In this document: positions 1 through 9,261 of the stretch, one piece after another | How the letters are laid out: each line of letters begins with the position of its first letter | Position numbering within the stretch: position 1 is the stretch's first letter | DNA from: Acidobacteriota bacterium | GTDB lineage: Bacteria; Acidobacteriota; Polarisedimenticolia; J045 | Assembly: GCA_017994815.1 (NCBI GenBank) | Contig: JAGOJY010000018.1 | Coordinates: 18,146 to 82,145, forward strand | DNA length: 64,000 bases | Reading direction: 5' to 3' | Translations under genes and position numbers: made by a program | The notes under the pieces: generated by a model | The model's input: only the letters and a program-made list of their open reading frames with translations | What the model was told of the DNA's origin: nothing | The model's database searches: none

Positions 1-967
1 CGCGGAACCAGCGCCCCGAGGCCAGGAAGTAGTAGGAGGCCTGCGCGTCCCGGAACAGGTCGCTCGCGGTGTTCGTCACCCACGACAGGCCCGTTCCCGG
101 GATCGACTCGAACTTCGGCGGACCGTCGGTGACGATCAGCTCGGCCGGGCGCACGCTGGCGAACACGCGGGGCATCCGCGCGCGGGGCAACGGCTTGCCC
201 GGGACGTTGGCGCGGACATCGTCCCAGGTGTCGTTGTCCGGGACGCCGCGGAAGGCCTGCGGCAGCGCGGCTGCCGGTTCCCACGGACCCGTCGGCCCCG
301 GCGCCTGCAACCACGAGTTCTCGTACAGCAGGTACGTGCGCGGGTTGCCCTGTTCCTGGAACACGTTCCAGTTGGTGTTCACCGCGAACACCAGCCTGGT
401 GCTTTCGACCGGTGCGAAGACCGGCTCGCCGTCGAACATGACGAGGATGGCGGGCGTGGCGCTGGTCAGGATCAGCGGCGGCTCCGGCGCGTCCGCGACG
501 TTCCGCGTCTCGGCCGGCTTGGAGGGCGTCGCCTGCTGACCGGGCTCGAAGTACGCCAGGACGTCGTCGACAGACGCGGTCATCGGCGGGGGCGGGCCGA
601 TTCGCGCCAGCGCGGCCTGCAGCTTCTGCACGGTGGCGTCGTCGGCCCCGGGGAACCCGGCCGAGAGGATCCGCAGGTTGTACAGGCTCACGCTGCGGTT
701 GGCGAGGTCCGTGTTGGTGTCGCAGGCCATCTGCAGGGCGCCGGGAGCGGCGGATCTCGCGCCCGGCTGCCACAGCTCGATCGCCATGCGGAACTTGAGC
801 TCGACGTAGGAATTCCACTCGTCGATCTGCGGCTGGTAGATGACCATCCGCGTGCCGTCGGCGGCGGACCGCTCCCTCGGCCAGCCGCGCTCGCGCGCGG
901 CCTGCGCGAGAGTCATCGGCGCGGCCGCGAGCACCAGCGCGAGGGCCACCACAACCCTGCTCGCCAT
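1..967 (-). CDS. Secreted protein of unknown function, 3' end outside window
   Basis: The reading frame starts with ATG at 967 and is still open at the left edge, giving about 322 residues. A GAGGAG ribosome binding site sits seven bases upstream. The N-terminus is a signal peptide (two arginine/valine residues, then a Leu/Ala-rich core to about residue 22). A YQPQIDEW segment follows at about residues 44-51. It resembles exported proteins often labelled carbohydrate-binding family V/XII, but I recall that label rather than having checked it. It lies 16 bases after the stop of the neighbouring secreted gene on the same strand, so the two are probably co-transcribed. No catalytic motif is recognised. 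Confidence 0.6.
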   Translation of the reverse strand, partial: MASRVVVALALVLAAAPMTLAQAARERGWPRERSAADGTRMVIYQPQIDEWNSYVELKFRMAIELWQPGARSAAPGALQMACDTNTDLANRSVSLYNLRILSAGFPGADDATVQKLQAALARIGPPPPMTASVDDVLAYFEPGQQATPSKPAETRNVADAPEPPLILTSATPAILVMFDGEPVFAPVESTRLVFAVNTNWNVFQEQGNPRTYLLYENSWLQAPGPTGPWEPAAALPQAFRGVPDNDTWDDVRANVPGKPLPRARMPRVFASVRPAELIVTDGPPKFESIPGTGLSWVTNTASDLFRDAQASYYFLASGRWFR

Positions 968-983
968 GGCGCGACTCCTCGGA

Positions 984-1667
984 TTACTGACGCAGGTAAT
1001 CGAACGTCTCGATGATCGCCGAGACCTTCTTGGCCGGGACGGAGATGACGATGTGCTCGGGATACTGCAGCCCGTCGTCGCGCAGCCCGTACTTCACTTT
1101 GCCCTCGACCGGATCTTCGTCCAGCGTGGTCGCGAAGTGGAACCGCAGCGGCCGATTGGCGGCTTTGTCGACCCAGAACGTGACCTTGTCGCCCTGGGAG
1201 ACGAAATCCCCGGCCGACATCTCGGCCGTGCCGTCGGGACCGGGGCGCATCGTCGCCTTGGCGTAGAAGTCCATCATCTCGCCGGCCGTCGGCGCCATGT
1301 AGCGCTTCACCAGCTCCGAGAGCTGCCCCGCCCAGTCCCTGAATTCCTCGGTCTTGTTCTTCTGGATCGCGCCGCGCAGCCCGCGCTTTTTCTGGGGGTC
1401 GGCGGGCGGGGTGAGCAACGTCTTCTGCAGCTCGCCGTTCGCGTCGTAGCGCACCTGGTACAGCGAAGCCGGCCGGCTGTCGCCCTTGACGGTGACCTCG
1501 ACCCTCATCTTCCACGAGTAATTCCGCATCAGAGCCGCGTTCTGTTGCGCGTTCTTTGCGTACTGCTTGGCCATGTCCGCGGCGTCCGGCGGCTGCGGGG
1601 AGGCCATACCGACCAGCGCGAAGGCGCAAGAGGCCACGGCCGTGGTGCGGCACATCGATCGACTCAC
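984..1667 (-). CDS. Secreted protein of unknown function
   Basis: This gene encodes 227 residues. The GTG at 1667 is preferred because AAGGAGG lies four bases upstream; the in-frame ATG at 1655 would be 16 bases away. The N-terminus has a signal-like hydrophobic stretch (about residues 5-21). The rest is soluble and ends in a segment rich in beta-strand patterns. The overall look, an exported protein that binds and compares small modules, recalls LolA-type or DUF-only families, but no family can be named with confidence. It is the first gene of a two-gene unit with the downstream secreted protein at 1-967. Confidence 0.6.
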   Translation of the reverse strand: MSRSMCRTTAVASCAFALVGMASPQPPDAADMAKQYAKNAQQNAALMRNYSWKMRVEVTVKGDSRPASLYQVRYDANGELQKTLLTPPADPQKKRGLRGAIQKNKTEEFRDWAGQLSELVKRYMAPTAGEMMDFYAKATMRPGPDGTAEMSAGDFVSQGDKVTFWVDKAANRPLRFHFATTLDEDPVEGKVKYGLRDDGLQYPEHIVISVPAKKVSAIIETFDYLRQ

Positions 1668-1825
1668 GAGCCCTCCTTCCCTTGGACGGGACGCTATTCG
1701 AAGGGCGAATCGGCTGATTGTGTGCGGTAAGGCCCCTCGATGGGCCGATCCCTCCTTCCCCGTGACGCGCCGCATTGTACTCGCCTCGGGGACCGACGAT
1801 GCGTCGCCCGCGCGGAAACCGAAAG

Positions 1826-3535
1826 TCAGGACCGCAGCGGGATCGAGACCATCGAGTGCGAGAGCTGAGCCTCGGCCGGGGTCCGCGCGCGCGGCCGCGG
1901 ACCGCGCAGCGTGACCTCGTCCGGGCGCGGGACCTTCTGCTCGACGTAGAGCCGGAACTCGACCGTGTCGGCCGCGGGATCGACGGCGAGCATGGCGAAG
2001 TTGCTGTCGGTGTACAGCGCCAGCCGCTCGTAGCGGTAACCGTCCATCTCGCCGTCGCCCGCGACACCGCAGGCGAGAATCCAGCCCAGCGCCCGGGGCT
2101 GGCTGTAGGTGATGGCGCTCGAGGTCAGCTGGTGGATCGCGTGCCCCTCGCGATCGGCGAGGCGGTAGGCCGCCGCGACGTGGACGTCGCCCGAGAGGAT
2201 GCACACCCGGTGCCCCGCCGCCGCGGCGCGGAACAGGAGCTTCAGCAGGGAACGTCGTTCGGCGTCGTGGCGCTCGCACTCCCAGGCGTCCCGCAGGTCA
2301 TCGGCCAGCTTCAGCCGCCGCACCAGCTCGCGCGTGTCCGCGCTGGCGAGCGCCGGGTGCAGGTGCAGCACCGGCACGGCCGACACGACGAAGACGTAGG
2401 TCCGCCGGTCGGCGGGAAGCCGCTCGATCCAGCCCTTGAACCTCGCGAGCTGGGCCTCGCCGAGGATGCGGTTCCGCCGCGCGCCGAGGTCGCGCTGGCC
2501 GCGGCCGTCGAGGACGTAGAACCGGCAGCAGGCGGCTTCGAACGAGTAGTCGAAGACGCCGGGGTCGGTCGGCGGGTTGTGCGAGTGCTCGTATTCGACA
2601 TAGGCCTTGCGGGCGGCGGCGAACATCCGCCGGGCCAGCTCGAGCCCGTCTTGGAAGTCGAGGCCCTTGCGGTACAGGTCCGGGAGCAGGGCCAGGATCT
2701 CGCTGCGCGGGCCGTCGCGGAACTCGTACGAGCCCCAGCCGTCGGCGATCTCGTGGTCGTCCCACACCATGTAGGTCGGGAACTCGGCGAACACGCGCCG
2801 CACGGCCGGGAAGCCCCAGTACCCGCGGTAGCAGTCGCGGTACCAGTTGACCATGTCGGGGACGTCGGGCAGCAGCCGCCCGCGCTCGCGGCGCATCACG
2901 CCGTCGAGGAAGCGCCAGATGTCGAGCGTCTCCAGCGTGTCCACGTACACCTGGTCGCCGATCCCGAGCACGAAGCGCAGCCCGCGGCGGCGGTGCCGGT
3001 GCAGCGCCTCGCGCAGCACGTCCCACATGCCGACGTTGACGACCTCGGTGTTCCCGGCCGGACCCTTGCGGTACGGCCGGTGGCAGGAGAAGAACGCGAA
3101 GCCGATCGGGGCCGCCGCGGCCGGCAGCGTGCGGAACGCGAGCGGCCGGTCGTGGCCGAGGATCACCCGGCCCCCGTCGGCCGCGGCGCCGAACAGCGCG
3201 TAGCGATACGTGGTGTCCGGGGCGAGGTCGGCCAGATCGAGCACCGTCGTCGAGTCGTCGTCCCACGTCGCGATCCGGAACGGCACCTGCCGGACCTCCG
3301 CCGGCAGCCGCGCCAGATCGAACGGGACGTCGGCGAGGCCGGCGAAGACCGGGTCCGGATCGTCCTCCGCGTTCGACCACGGGTAGAGCAGCAGGACGAA
3401 CTCGCCGAGCTGCGCGGTGCGAAACCAGAGCCGGCAGGAGGTGGCGCTGGTGTGGCCGACGATCGCCGCGACTTTCAGGCGCGGGTTCGGCCAGGGGCGC
3501 TCGGTCTTGTAGAGAAACGAATCCCGGGCGGGCAC
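1826..3535 (-). CDS. PhoD-like alkaline phosphatase family protein
   Basis: This 569-residue protein belongs to the PhoD/alkaline phosphatase D metallophosphatase family, which hydrolyses phosphomonoesters or diesters using a metal centre. A beta-sandwich N-terminal part (about residues 1-120) precedes the phosphatase core. Motifs visible in order are FFSCHRPY, the metal-site GIGDQVYVD, the MVWDDHEIADGWGS block and ILSGDVHVAA near the C-terminus. The GTG at 3535 has GAGGA seven bases upstream. I see no Sec or Tat twin-arginine signal, unlike classical secreted PhoD, so a cytoplasmic location is possible. It is transcribed divergently from the NTF2-like gene at 3732. The substrate is not evident. 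Confidence 0.85.
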   Translation of the reverse strand: MPARDSFLYKTERPWPNPRLKVAAIVGHTSATSCRLWFRTAQLGEFVLLLYPWSNAEDDPDPVFAGLADVPFDLARLPAEVRQVPFRIATWDDDSTTVLDLADLAPDTTYRYALFGAAADGGRVILGHDRPLAFRTLPAAAAPIGFAFFSCHRPYRKGPAGNTEVVNVGMWDVLREALHRHRRRGLRFVLGIGDQVYVDTLETLDIWRFLDGVMRRERGRLLPDVPDMVNWYRDCYRGYWGFPAVRRVFAEFPTYMVWDDHEIADGWGSYEFRDGPRSEILALLPDLYRKGLDFQDGLELARRMFAAARKAYVEYEHSHNPPTDPGVFDYSFEAACCRFYVLDGRGQRDLGARRNRILGEAQLARFKGWIERLPADRRTYVFVVSAVPVLHLHPALASADTRELVRRLKLADDLRDAWECERHDAERRSLLKLLFRAAAAGHRVCILSGDVHVAAAYRLADREGHAIHQLTSSAITYSQPRALGWILACGVAGDGEMDGYRYERLALYTDSNFAMLAVDPAADTVEFRLYVEQKVPRPDEVTLRGPRPRARTPAEAQLSHSMVSIPLRS

Positions 3536-3731
3536 GGGGAGTCCTCGACTTTTTCCGCTGCCGGGCGGCCCGGATCATCGGCGGTGCCCGGCGGAAAGGC
3601 AACCGGGCCGCAACGGATGTTCGTCTCGGCGGGCGTCAGGCGCCCACGCGCAGCGTCACCCACGCCGGGGTGGCTGGAGGGCCGGCCAAATTCCCCCTAA
3701 CCTAGTCGGCCCGCCGGCTCACGGAGGCGAC

Positions 3732-4217
3732 ATGGCACGTCCACGGAACATCGTCACGCTCGGCCTGGTGCTGTCTGGCGCGCTGGTCTTGCTCGGCGCG
3801 GCCTCGAAAAGCGGCGGCGAGGATGCGCGGCGGGCGATCATGCAGGCCGACAGCGACCTGAACGACGCGGTCGAGGCCCACGACGTCGCCGCGTTCAAGG
3901 CGCTGCTCGAGCCCGGGGCCACGTTCTACTCCCGCAGCGGGCCGACGACCGGGCGCGACGCGATCGCCGAGAGCTGGCAGCCGTTCCTCGACCGGGAACG
4001 CACGGCCACGCTGACGTGGGCACCGAAATCGGCCGAGGTCGCGGCCTCGGGCGATCTCGGCTTCACCCGCGGCGAGTTCGACCTGCGCCGCGTGGACGAG
4101 AACGGCAAGAAGACGCGCGGCCACGGCCACTACGTCACGATCTGGCGCAAGGGCGAGGACGGGAAGTGGCGCGTGGCCGTGGACATCGGCACGCCGGCGC
4201 AGCCCGTGGAGGAGTGA
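3732..4217 (+). CDS. Exported NTF2-like (DUF4440/SnoaL-type) protein
   Basis: The gene encodes 161 residues. An N-terminal hydrophobic segment (about residues 8-24) looks like a signal peptide. It is followed by an NTF2-fold DUF4440-type domain starting with a helical ARRAIMQADSDLNDA segment and ending in an IWRKGEDGKWRVAVDIG strand pair, the usual C-terminal signature of this fold. Such domains serve as small-molecule binding pockets or enzymes, and the role here cannot be told. GGAGG lies before the ATG. The stop is two bases from the start of the reductase gene, so these genes form an operon. Confidence 0.7.
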   Translation: MARPRNIVTLGLVLSGALVLLGAASKSGGEDARRAIMQADSDLNDAVEAHDVAAFKALLEPGATFYSRSGPTTGRDAIAESWQPFLDRERTATLTWAPKSAEVAASGDLGFTRGEFDLRRVDENGKKTRGHGHYVTIWRKGEDGKWRVAVDIGTPAQPVEE

Positions 4218-4219
4218 GC

Positions 4220-4912
4220 ATGCGCACGGCGCTGGTCACCGGCGGCAACCGCGGCCTCGGCCGCGCGACGTGCGCCGGCCTCGCCGCGCGCGGGCTGCGC
4301 GTGCTGCTCGGCAGCCGCGACGCGCGCCACGGCAAGGACGTCGCCGCGGAACTGCGCGCGGGCGGGCACGACGTCGAGGCGGTCGAGCTCGACGTCGCGA
4401 GCGCCGCGAGCATCGACGCCTGCCTCGCGCGGCTGGCGCGCGAGCGCCGGCACGTGGACGTGCTGGTCAACAACGCCGGCGTTCCGGCGCTCGGCGACGT
4501 TCTGACCGTCGGCGACGAGGTGTTCCGCGAGGCGTTCGCGGTGCACGTGTTCGGCCCGCTGCGCCTGTGCCGGGTGCTGGTCCCGGCGATGCAGGCCGCG
4601 GGCTGGGGGCGCGTGGTGAACGTGTCCTCCGGCCTCGGCTCGTTCGGCGAGGAGGGGCTGCAAGAGAGCCCCGCGGCCTACGGGATCAGCAAGGCCGCGC
4701 TCAACGCGTTGACCGTGACGCTCGCCGCCGCCGCGGGGCCCGCGGTCAAGATCAACGCGGTCTGCCCGGGGTGGGTGCGCACGCGGATGGGCGGCGACCA
4801 GGCGCCGCGCGACGTCGAGCAGGGCGCCGACGGGATCGTCTGGGCGGCGACGCTGCCCGACGATGGTCCCAGCGGCGGCTTCTTCCGCGACCGCGAGCCC
4901 CTGCCGTGGTAG
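4220..4912 (+). CDS. Short-chain dehydrogenase/reductase (carbonyl-reductase type)
   Basis: This 230-residue classical SDR is an NAD(P)-dependent oxidoreductase. The Rossmann glycine motif TGGNRGLG is at residues 7-14, NNAG follows near residue 90, the catalytic serine lies in NVSSG, and the YGISK motif provides Tyr and Lys. The PGWVRTRMGG segment after the active site resembles carbonyl reductase/CBR1-like enzymes. The start is the ATG two bases after the preceding stop, with GGAGG in the end of that gene. The substrate is unknown. It sits between two NTF2-like genes, which could bind the same small molecules. Confidence 0.85.
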   Translation: MRTALVTGGNRGLGRATCAGLAARGLRVLLGSRDARHGKDVAAELRAGGHDVEAVELDVASAASIDACLARLARERRHVDVLVNNAGVPALGDVLTVGDEVFREAFAVHVFGPLRLCRVLVPAMQAAGWGRVVNVSSGLGSFGEEGLQESPAAYGISKAALNALTVTLAAAAGPAVKINAVCPGWVRTRMGGDQAPRDVEQGADGIVWAATLPDDGPSGGFFRDREPLPW

Positions 4913-4926
4913 CGGCGAGCCTGCCG

Positions 4927-5355
4927 ATGCACGGGCACCCGCACGCCGCCGCGTTCCTCGAGCTGATGGCCCGCACGCAGAAGGCGTACGCCGCGCGCGA
5001 CCTCGAGGGCTACCTCGGGGCGTTCGCCGCCGACTACAGCTCGGTGCGGCTCGGGACCGACTGGTCCGAGGACCGTGACGAGCTGCGGGCGAAGATCGCC
5101 GACGATTTCCGCCGCTTCGACGTGCTCTCGATGGGCTTCGAGGTCCACCGCGCCTGGTACGCGGGCGAGATCGGCTTCGCGCACCTCGGCTACCGCACGC
5201 GGCTGAGGTTCCGCGAGGGCGGCGCGGTGCTCCTCGACGAGCGCGAGAACCTCGTCGTCGGCCGGCACCTCGGCGACGGGCGCTGGGAGCTGATCGGCAA
5301 GATCGTGCTGCGGGTGCAGGCCGGTTTCGAAGCCGGCGAGGGGCCCGACGTCTAG
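4927..5355 (+). CDS. NTF2-like (SnoaL/DUF4440-type) protein
   Basis: The product has 142 residues with an N-terminal helix (ELMARTQKAYAARDLEGYL) typical of SnoaL-like proteins, and alternating beta strands ending in RWELIGKIVLRVQ. No signal peptide is present, so unlike its neighbour at 3732 it should stay in the cytoplasm. The ribosome binding site is weak. An in-frame GTG at 4906, overlapping the end of the reductase gene, is an alternative start. It is the last gene of the 3732-5355 group. Confidence 0.65.
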   Translation: MHGHPHAAAFLELMARTQKAYAARDLEGYLGAFAADYSSVRLGTDWSEDRDELRAKIADDFRRFDVLSMGFEVHRAWYAGEIGFAHLGYRTRLRFREGGAVLLDERENLVVGRHLGDGRWELIGKIVLRVQAGFEAGEGPDV

Positions 5356-5460
5356 ATCGGAGCCTCGCGAACCGTAGCGGATCGGCCACGCCGTACCCAC
5401 ACCGAGTTTCGCGTCCTAAGCCCTTTCCGATCCCGCCTTTGGAACCCACCTTCTCCCCTG

Positions 5461-7230
5461 ATGCCCACCGCCGGCGCCACCGTCCTGCCCGAGCTGTTGC
5501 AGGAGCTGTTCCTGGCGTGGAAGGCGTGCGCGGCGTACCCCGACGAGCACCCCGCGGCGCGCCGCGCCGCGGAGCGCGCGCACCAGGGACTCGCCGCGCT
5601 CATCGGGCGCGAGGGGGAGCTGATGCTCGGCGTCGTTCCCGGCGCGCTCCTGTCGGGCGGGGAGAGACTGCAGAACGCGGCCGCGGCGCGCCTCGCCTCG
5701 GCGCTGCACGAGCGCGAGGTCGCGGTGCTGCGCGTCCGCGGCGGCGCCAGCGTGGACGAGCTGCTCGCGCTGTTCCAGCTGCTGACGCCGCGCCCGGGCG
5801 GCGGAGACCCGGAACCGCTGGCGGCCGCGCTCGCGCGGCGCGGCGTCGTGGGGATCGAGGCCGACGCGATCCAGTTCGCGATCGAGCCAACGGGGCTGGC
5901 CGGCGACGGCTCCGGGACGGGACGCGCGCCGGAAGGGTGGGAAGACATCGTCGCCACGCAGCTCGATGGCGCGCCGGCGGCGCCGGATGCGACCGCGGTG
6001 AGCGCGAGGGTGCCGCCGGCGATCGCCGGCGCGTTGTCCGAGGCCTGCGCGCCGGCGCTCCCCGGCGCGGCAACGCGCGACGAGGTGCTGCACGGGCCGC
6101 TGCTGCAGCTCGCCGGCGGCGCGGACTTGGACCGTACGCCGCCGTCCCCCGCGGAACCGCCGTTCGTGCCGGTGATTCCCCCCGCCATGGGCCCGCGCGA
6201 GACGCCGCCGCCCGAGGTGCTGCGCCGGATCGAGTCGCTCTCGCAGGAGCGGCAGATCGACCAGCTCTCGCAACTCGTCCTGGAACTGCTGCCACGCGTC
6301 GCGGCCGACGCCGAGCGGCGTCGCGCGGTGTGCCAGCGTATCGACGGGCTCGTCCGCACCCACGCCGCCGACGGGCGGCTCGACGTGGCGATCGAGTTCG
6401 TCGCGCGGATCGCGCAGCTCGGCGCGGGCGCGGCGCTGGAGTCCCTCGCCGAGGTCGTCGTCCCGGAGGTGCTCGTCGAGGCCACGGCCAAGCCGGATCC
6501 CGGGCAGGTGCGGCGCCTCGGCCAGCTCCTCGGCGCACGCTTCTTCCAGCGCCTGCTGCGGATGCTGGGGGACGAGTCGGACCGCGCCCGGCGCTGGCGC
6601 GTGTTCGAACTCCTGTCGGGCCTCGGGCCGGACGTCGTGCCGCACGCCTCGGCGATGCTGCGCGATCCGCGCTGGTTCGTGGTGCGCAACGTCCTGAGCC
6701 TGATGCGGACGGTGCGCGACGCGACGTTCGTCGGCGAGGCGCAGCGCCTGCTCGGCCACGCGCACCCGCGGGTGCGGCTGGAGGCGCTGCGGCTGCTCGT
6801 CGAGCTGAACGCCGAGATCCCGGTCGACGCGGTGCGCGCGCTGCTGCGCGACGCCGACCCGCGCCTGAGCGCCGACGCGGCGCTGATGCTGGCGAAGGCG
6901 AGCGGGCGGACCGCCGCCGACGAGCTGCTGCGCCTGCTCGACGGGTGGGACGTGCGCGGCCAGCACACCGCGGCGCGCGCCGCGGCGCTGCAGGCGCTCG
7001 GGCAACTCGGCGACCGGCGGCTGCTGCCGAAGCTCGGCCGCTTCTTCCGCACGTGGTCGTTCTGGGTCAGCCTCGCCGAGCGGCGCGCGGCGTGGGCCTC
7101 GCTCGACGGTTACCCCGAGCCGGAGCGCTCGACGTGGGCCCGGCGCGGGTTGCGGGCCAAGGACCCCGAGATCCGCCGCGCGTGCGAGCGGATCCTGCTC
7201 ACGCTGCGCGGGCGGGAGGGCGCGCCGTGA
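5461..7230 (+). CDS. HEAT-repeat protein coupled to an HD-domain protein
   Basis: The gene encodes 589 residues. The N-terminal ~160 residues are helical with a conserved-looking YPDEHPAARRA segment. A low-complexity linker (about 160-245) follows. From about residue 345 the protein consists of HEAT-type helical repeats with recurring HPRVRLEALRLL and DPRLSADAALML units. HEAT arrays are protein-protein interaction scaffolds. The stop overlaps the GTG start of the HD-domain gene by the sequence GTGA, so the two are translationally coupled. The HD protein's N-terminus contains a similar YPPRHPRVERGA element, suggesting a shared module. Function is not known; a signalling complex with its partner is inferred. 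Confidence 0.7.
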   Translation: MPTAGATVLPELLQELFLAWKACAAYPDEHPAARRAAERAHQGLAALIGREGELMLGVVPGALLSGGERLQNAAAARLASALHEREVAVLRVRGGASVDELLALFQLLTPRPGGGDPEPLAAALARRGVVGIEADAIQFAIEPTGLAGDGSGTGRAPEGWEDIVATQLDGAPAAPDATAVSARVPPAIAGALSEACAPALPGAATRDEVLHGPLLQLAGGADLDRTPPSPAEPPFVPVIPPAMGPRETPPPEVLRRIESLSQERQIDQLSQLVLELLPRVAADAERRRAVCQRIDGLVRTHAADGRLDVAIEFVARIAQLGAGAALESLAEVVVPEVLVEATAKPDPGQVRRLGQLLGARFFQRLLRMLGDESDRARRWRVFELLSGLGPDVVPHASAMLRDPRWFVVRNVLSLMRTVRDATFVGEAQRLLGHAHPRVRLEALRLLVELNAEIPVDAVRALLRDADPRLSADAALMLAKASGRTAADELLRLLDGWDVRGQHTAARAAALQALGQLGDRRLLPKLGRFFRTWSFWVSLAERRAAWASLDGYPEPERSTWARRGLRAKDPEIRRACERILLTLRGREGAP

Positions 7231-8369
7231 GCCGCGCTCCCGTCCGGCTGGACTCGGTGCTGGGCGCGCTGGCCGGCGGGGCGCACCTCGGTGCGCTCTA
7301 CCCGCCGCGCCACCCGCGCGTCGAGCGCGGGGCGATCGACCTCGCGCGCCACGTGGACGGCGCGTTGGCCGAGGCGCAGCGCGAGGAGGTGACGCTGTTC
7401 CGGGTCGGCGACGACCTGGTCGTGGACGATCACCCGCTGCGCCGCCGCTCGGTCCACCAGCCGGCCGTCGTCGCGATCATGCGCCGGCTGGGCTTCGACC
7501 GCTTGACGCTGCGTCGCGGGCTCGAGCCGGGCGAGTGCACGGCGCTGCTCGATGCGCTCGGCGGGCGGCGCGCGCTGGAGTCCTCGGCGCACGCGGTGCT
7601 CGGCGGCGTGCGGCTGGCGGGTGGCGGCGCCGGGCCCGGGCTGCCGGGCGGCGAGAACGCGAGCGCGGGTGGCGGCAGCGCGCAGCCCGACGCGTGGGGC
7701 ACCGCGCTCGCCGCGGCCGGGCGCGCGTTCGCCCGTGTCGCGGGCGAGCGCCGCGCCGCGTATGGCGAGCTGGCGCCGTTCGCCTGGCAGTGCATCGAGA
7801 GCGTCGAGGGGGCGCGGCCGGCGGCGCCGGGGCCGTGCGACGACCCGGAGTTCGGCCACGCGCTCAACGTGGCGCTGCTCGCGATCGCGCACGGGCAGGC
7901 ACTGGGCCTGTCCGGCGAGCCGCTGCACGAACTGGCGCTGGCCGGGTTGCTGCACGACGTCGGCAAGCTGCTGTTGCCGCCGGGCCTGTTGCGCTGGGAC
8001 GTGCCGCTGTCGGACGAGGAGTGGGAGATCGCGCAAACGCACGCCGAACTCGGCGCGGCGCACCTGTGCGGGATCGACGACGTCGCGCCCTTGGCGATCC
8101 TCGTCGCCTACGAGCACCACCTGCGCTGGGACCGGCAGCCGTCGTACCCGCGGCTGGCCGAGGCGCGGCGCCCGGTGTTCGCGGCGCGGTTGATCGCGGT
8201 GTGCGACACGTTCGACGCGGCGGCGCGCCTGCATCCGCCGCCCGACGACGCGCGCCAACGGGCGGCGCTGGCGGTCGTGCGCCGGCGGGCCGGGACGTTC
8301 CTCGACCCGTGGCTCGCGGCGGACTTCATCCGCCTGATGGACGCGCCGGTGGCCTGTACGATTTCGTAG
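7227..8369 (+). CDS. HD-domain phosphohydrolase-like protein (HD-GYP related)
   Basis: This 380-residue protein starts at a GTG overlapping the previous stop. Residues 1-120 resemble the first part of the HEAT-repeat partner. The C-terminal half is an HD domain: His211 (FGHALN), the His243-Asp244 pair in LLHDVGK, His297/His298 in YEHHLRWD, and CDTFDA near residue 330. In HD-GYP phosphodiesterases the histidines are followed by the GYP tripeptide; here the corresponding position reads PSYP, so the GYP element is degenerate. It could be a cyclic-di-GMP phosphodiesterase or a divergent metal-dependent phosphohydrolase. Confidence 0.7.
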   Translation: MSRAPVRLDSVLGALAGGAHLGALYPPRHPRVERGAIDLARHVDGALAEAQREEVTLFRVGDDLVVDDHPLRRRSVHQPAVVAIMRRLGFDRLTLRRGLEPGECTALLDALGGRRALESSAHAVLGGVRLAGGGAGPGLPGGENASAGGGSAQPDAWGTALAAAGRAFARVAGERRAAYGELAPFAWQCIESVEGARPAAPGPCDDPEFGHALNVALLAIAHGQALGLSGEPLHELALAGLLHDVGKLLLPPGLLRWDVPLSDEEWEIAQTHAELGAAHLCGIDDVAPLAILVAYEHHLRWDRQPSYPRLAEARRPVFAARLIAVCDTFDAAARLHPPPDDARQRAALAVVRRRAGTFLDPWLAADFIRLMDAPVACTIS

Positions 8370-8522
8370 GGCGGCTGACGATTCGGGCCGCGCGCGGGGC
8401 GCATCCGCGGTCCGGCCGCCACCGATCGCTGGCAGACGCATTGCAGTCGCGAAGCGCGCCGGCCTCGCCGGCCGGCCCCGGGGGCGTCCTGCCCGCTCGT
8501 CCCTCCAGCTTCCGAGGCATCC

Positions 8523-9251
8523 ATGCGCAACGTAACTCTCGTCGAACGCGGCGGGCGACCCTACCCCGAGCCGCACCGCGGCCGCGTCAACATGTCGAGC
8601 ACCGAGCGGCTGCTGACGGTGCTGGGCGGGACCGCCCTCCTGGCCTGGGGCGTGCGCCGCCGCGGGCCGACGGGGATCGCGGTCGCGGTCCTCGGCGCGG
8701 GGCTCGCCGCGCGCGGCGCCACCGGCCACTGCCCCGGCTACGCGGCGCTCGGCGTCAACCGCGCGCACGGGCCGGTCGGGCCGGTGCTGATCGAGCGCTC
8801 GGTGACGATCAACCGCCCGGCCGTCGAGGTCTACGGCTTCTGGCGCAACCTGGAAAACCTGCCACGCTTCATGCGGCACCTGGAGTCGGTGCGCGACCTC
8901 GGCGGCGGCCGCAGCCACTGGGTCGCGCGGCTCGCGGGGCAGACGCTGGAGTGGGACGCCGAGATCGTGACCGACCAGACGCACCTCATCGGCTGGGAGT
9001 CGCTCGAGGGCGCGAGCATCGAGAATGCGGGTTCGGTGCGCTTCGAGACGGCTCCGGGCGGGCGCGGGACCGAGGTCAAGCTGACGCTCGCGTACCGGCC
9101 GCCGGGCGGCATCGTCGGCAAGGCGGCGGGCGAGCTGTTGAGCCGCGTCACGGCCAAGACGATCAAGGAAGACCTGCGCGACCTGAAGCGGATCCTCGAA
9201 GCCGGCGAAATCCCGACCATCAGCGGCCAGCCCTCCGGGCGGGCGGCGTGA
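8523..9251 (+). CDS. SRPBCC/cyclase-like protein with hydrophobic N-terminus
   Basis: The product is 242 residues. Residues 25-70 form a short hydrophobic hairpin ([14 protein letters not shown] and [14 protein letters not shown]) of the DUF2892 type, which probably anchors it in the membrane. Residues 85-225 form an SRPBCC (polyketide cyclase/dehydrase) domain beginning [19 protein letters not shown] and containing the [12 protein letters not shown] helix. Such domains bind hydrophobic ligands. GAGG precedes the ATG at 8523. It ends ten bases before the dehydrogenase gene, with which it probably forms an operon; this SRPBCC-dehydrogenase pairing is common in soil bacteria. Confidence 0.75.
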   Translation: MRNVTLVERGGRPYPEPHRGRVNMSSTERLLTVLGGTALLAWGVRRRGPTGIAVAVLGAGLAARGATGHCPGYAALGVNRAHGPVGPVLIERSVTINRPAVEVYGFWRNLENLPRFMRHLESVRDLGGGRSHWVARLAGQTLEWDAEIVTDQTHLIGWESLEGASIENAGSVRFETAPGGRGTEVKLTLAYRPPGGIVGKAAGELLSRVTAKTIKEDLRDLKRILEAGEIPTISGQPSGRAA

Positions 9252-9261
9252 GGAGGCCGAG

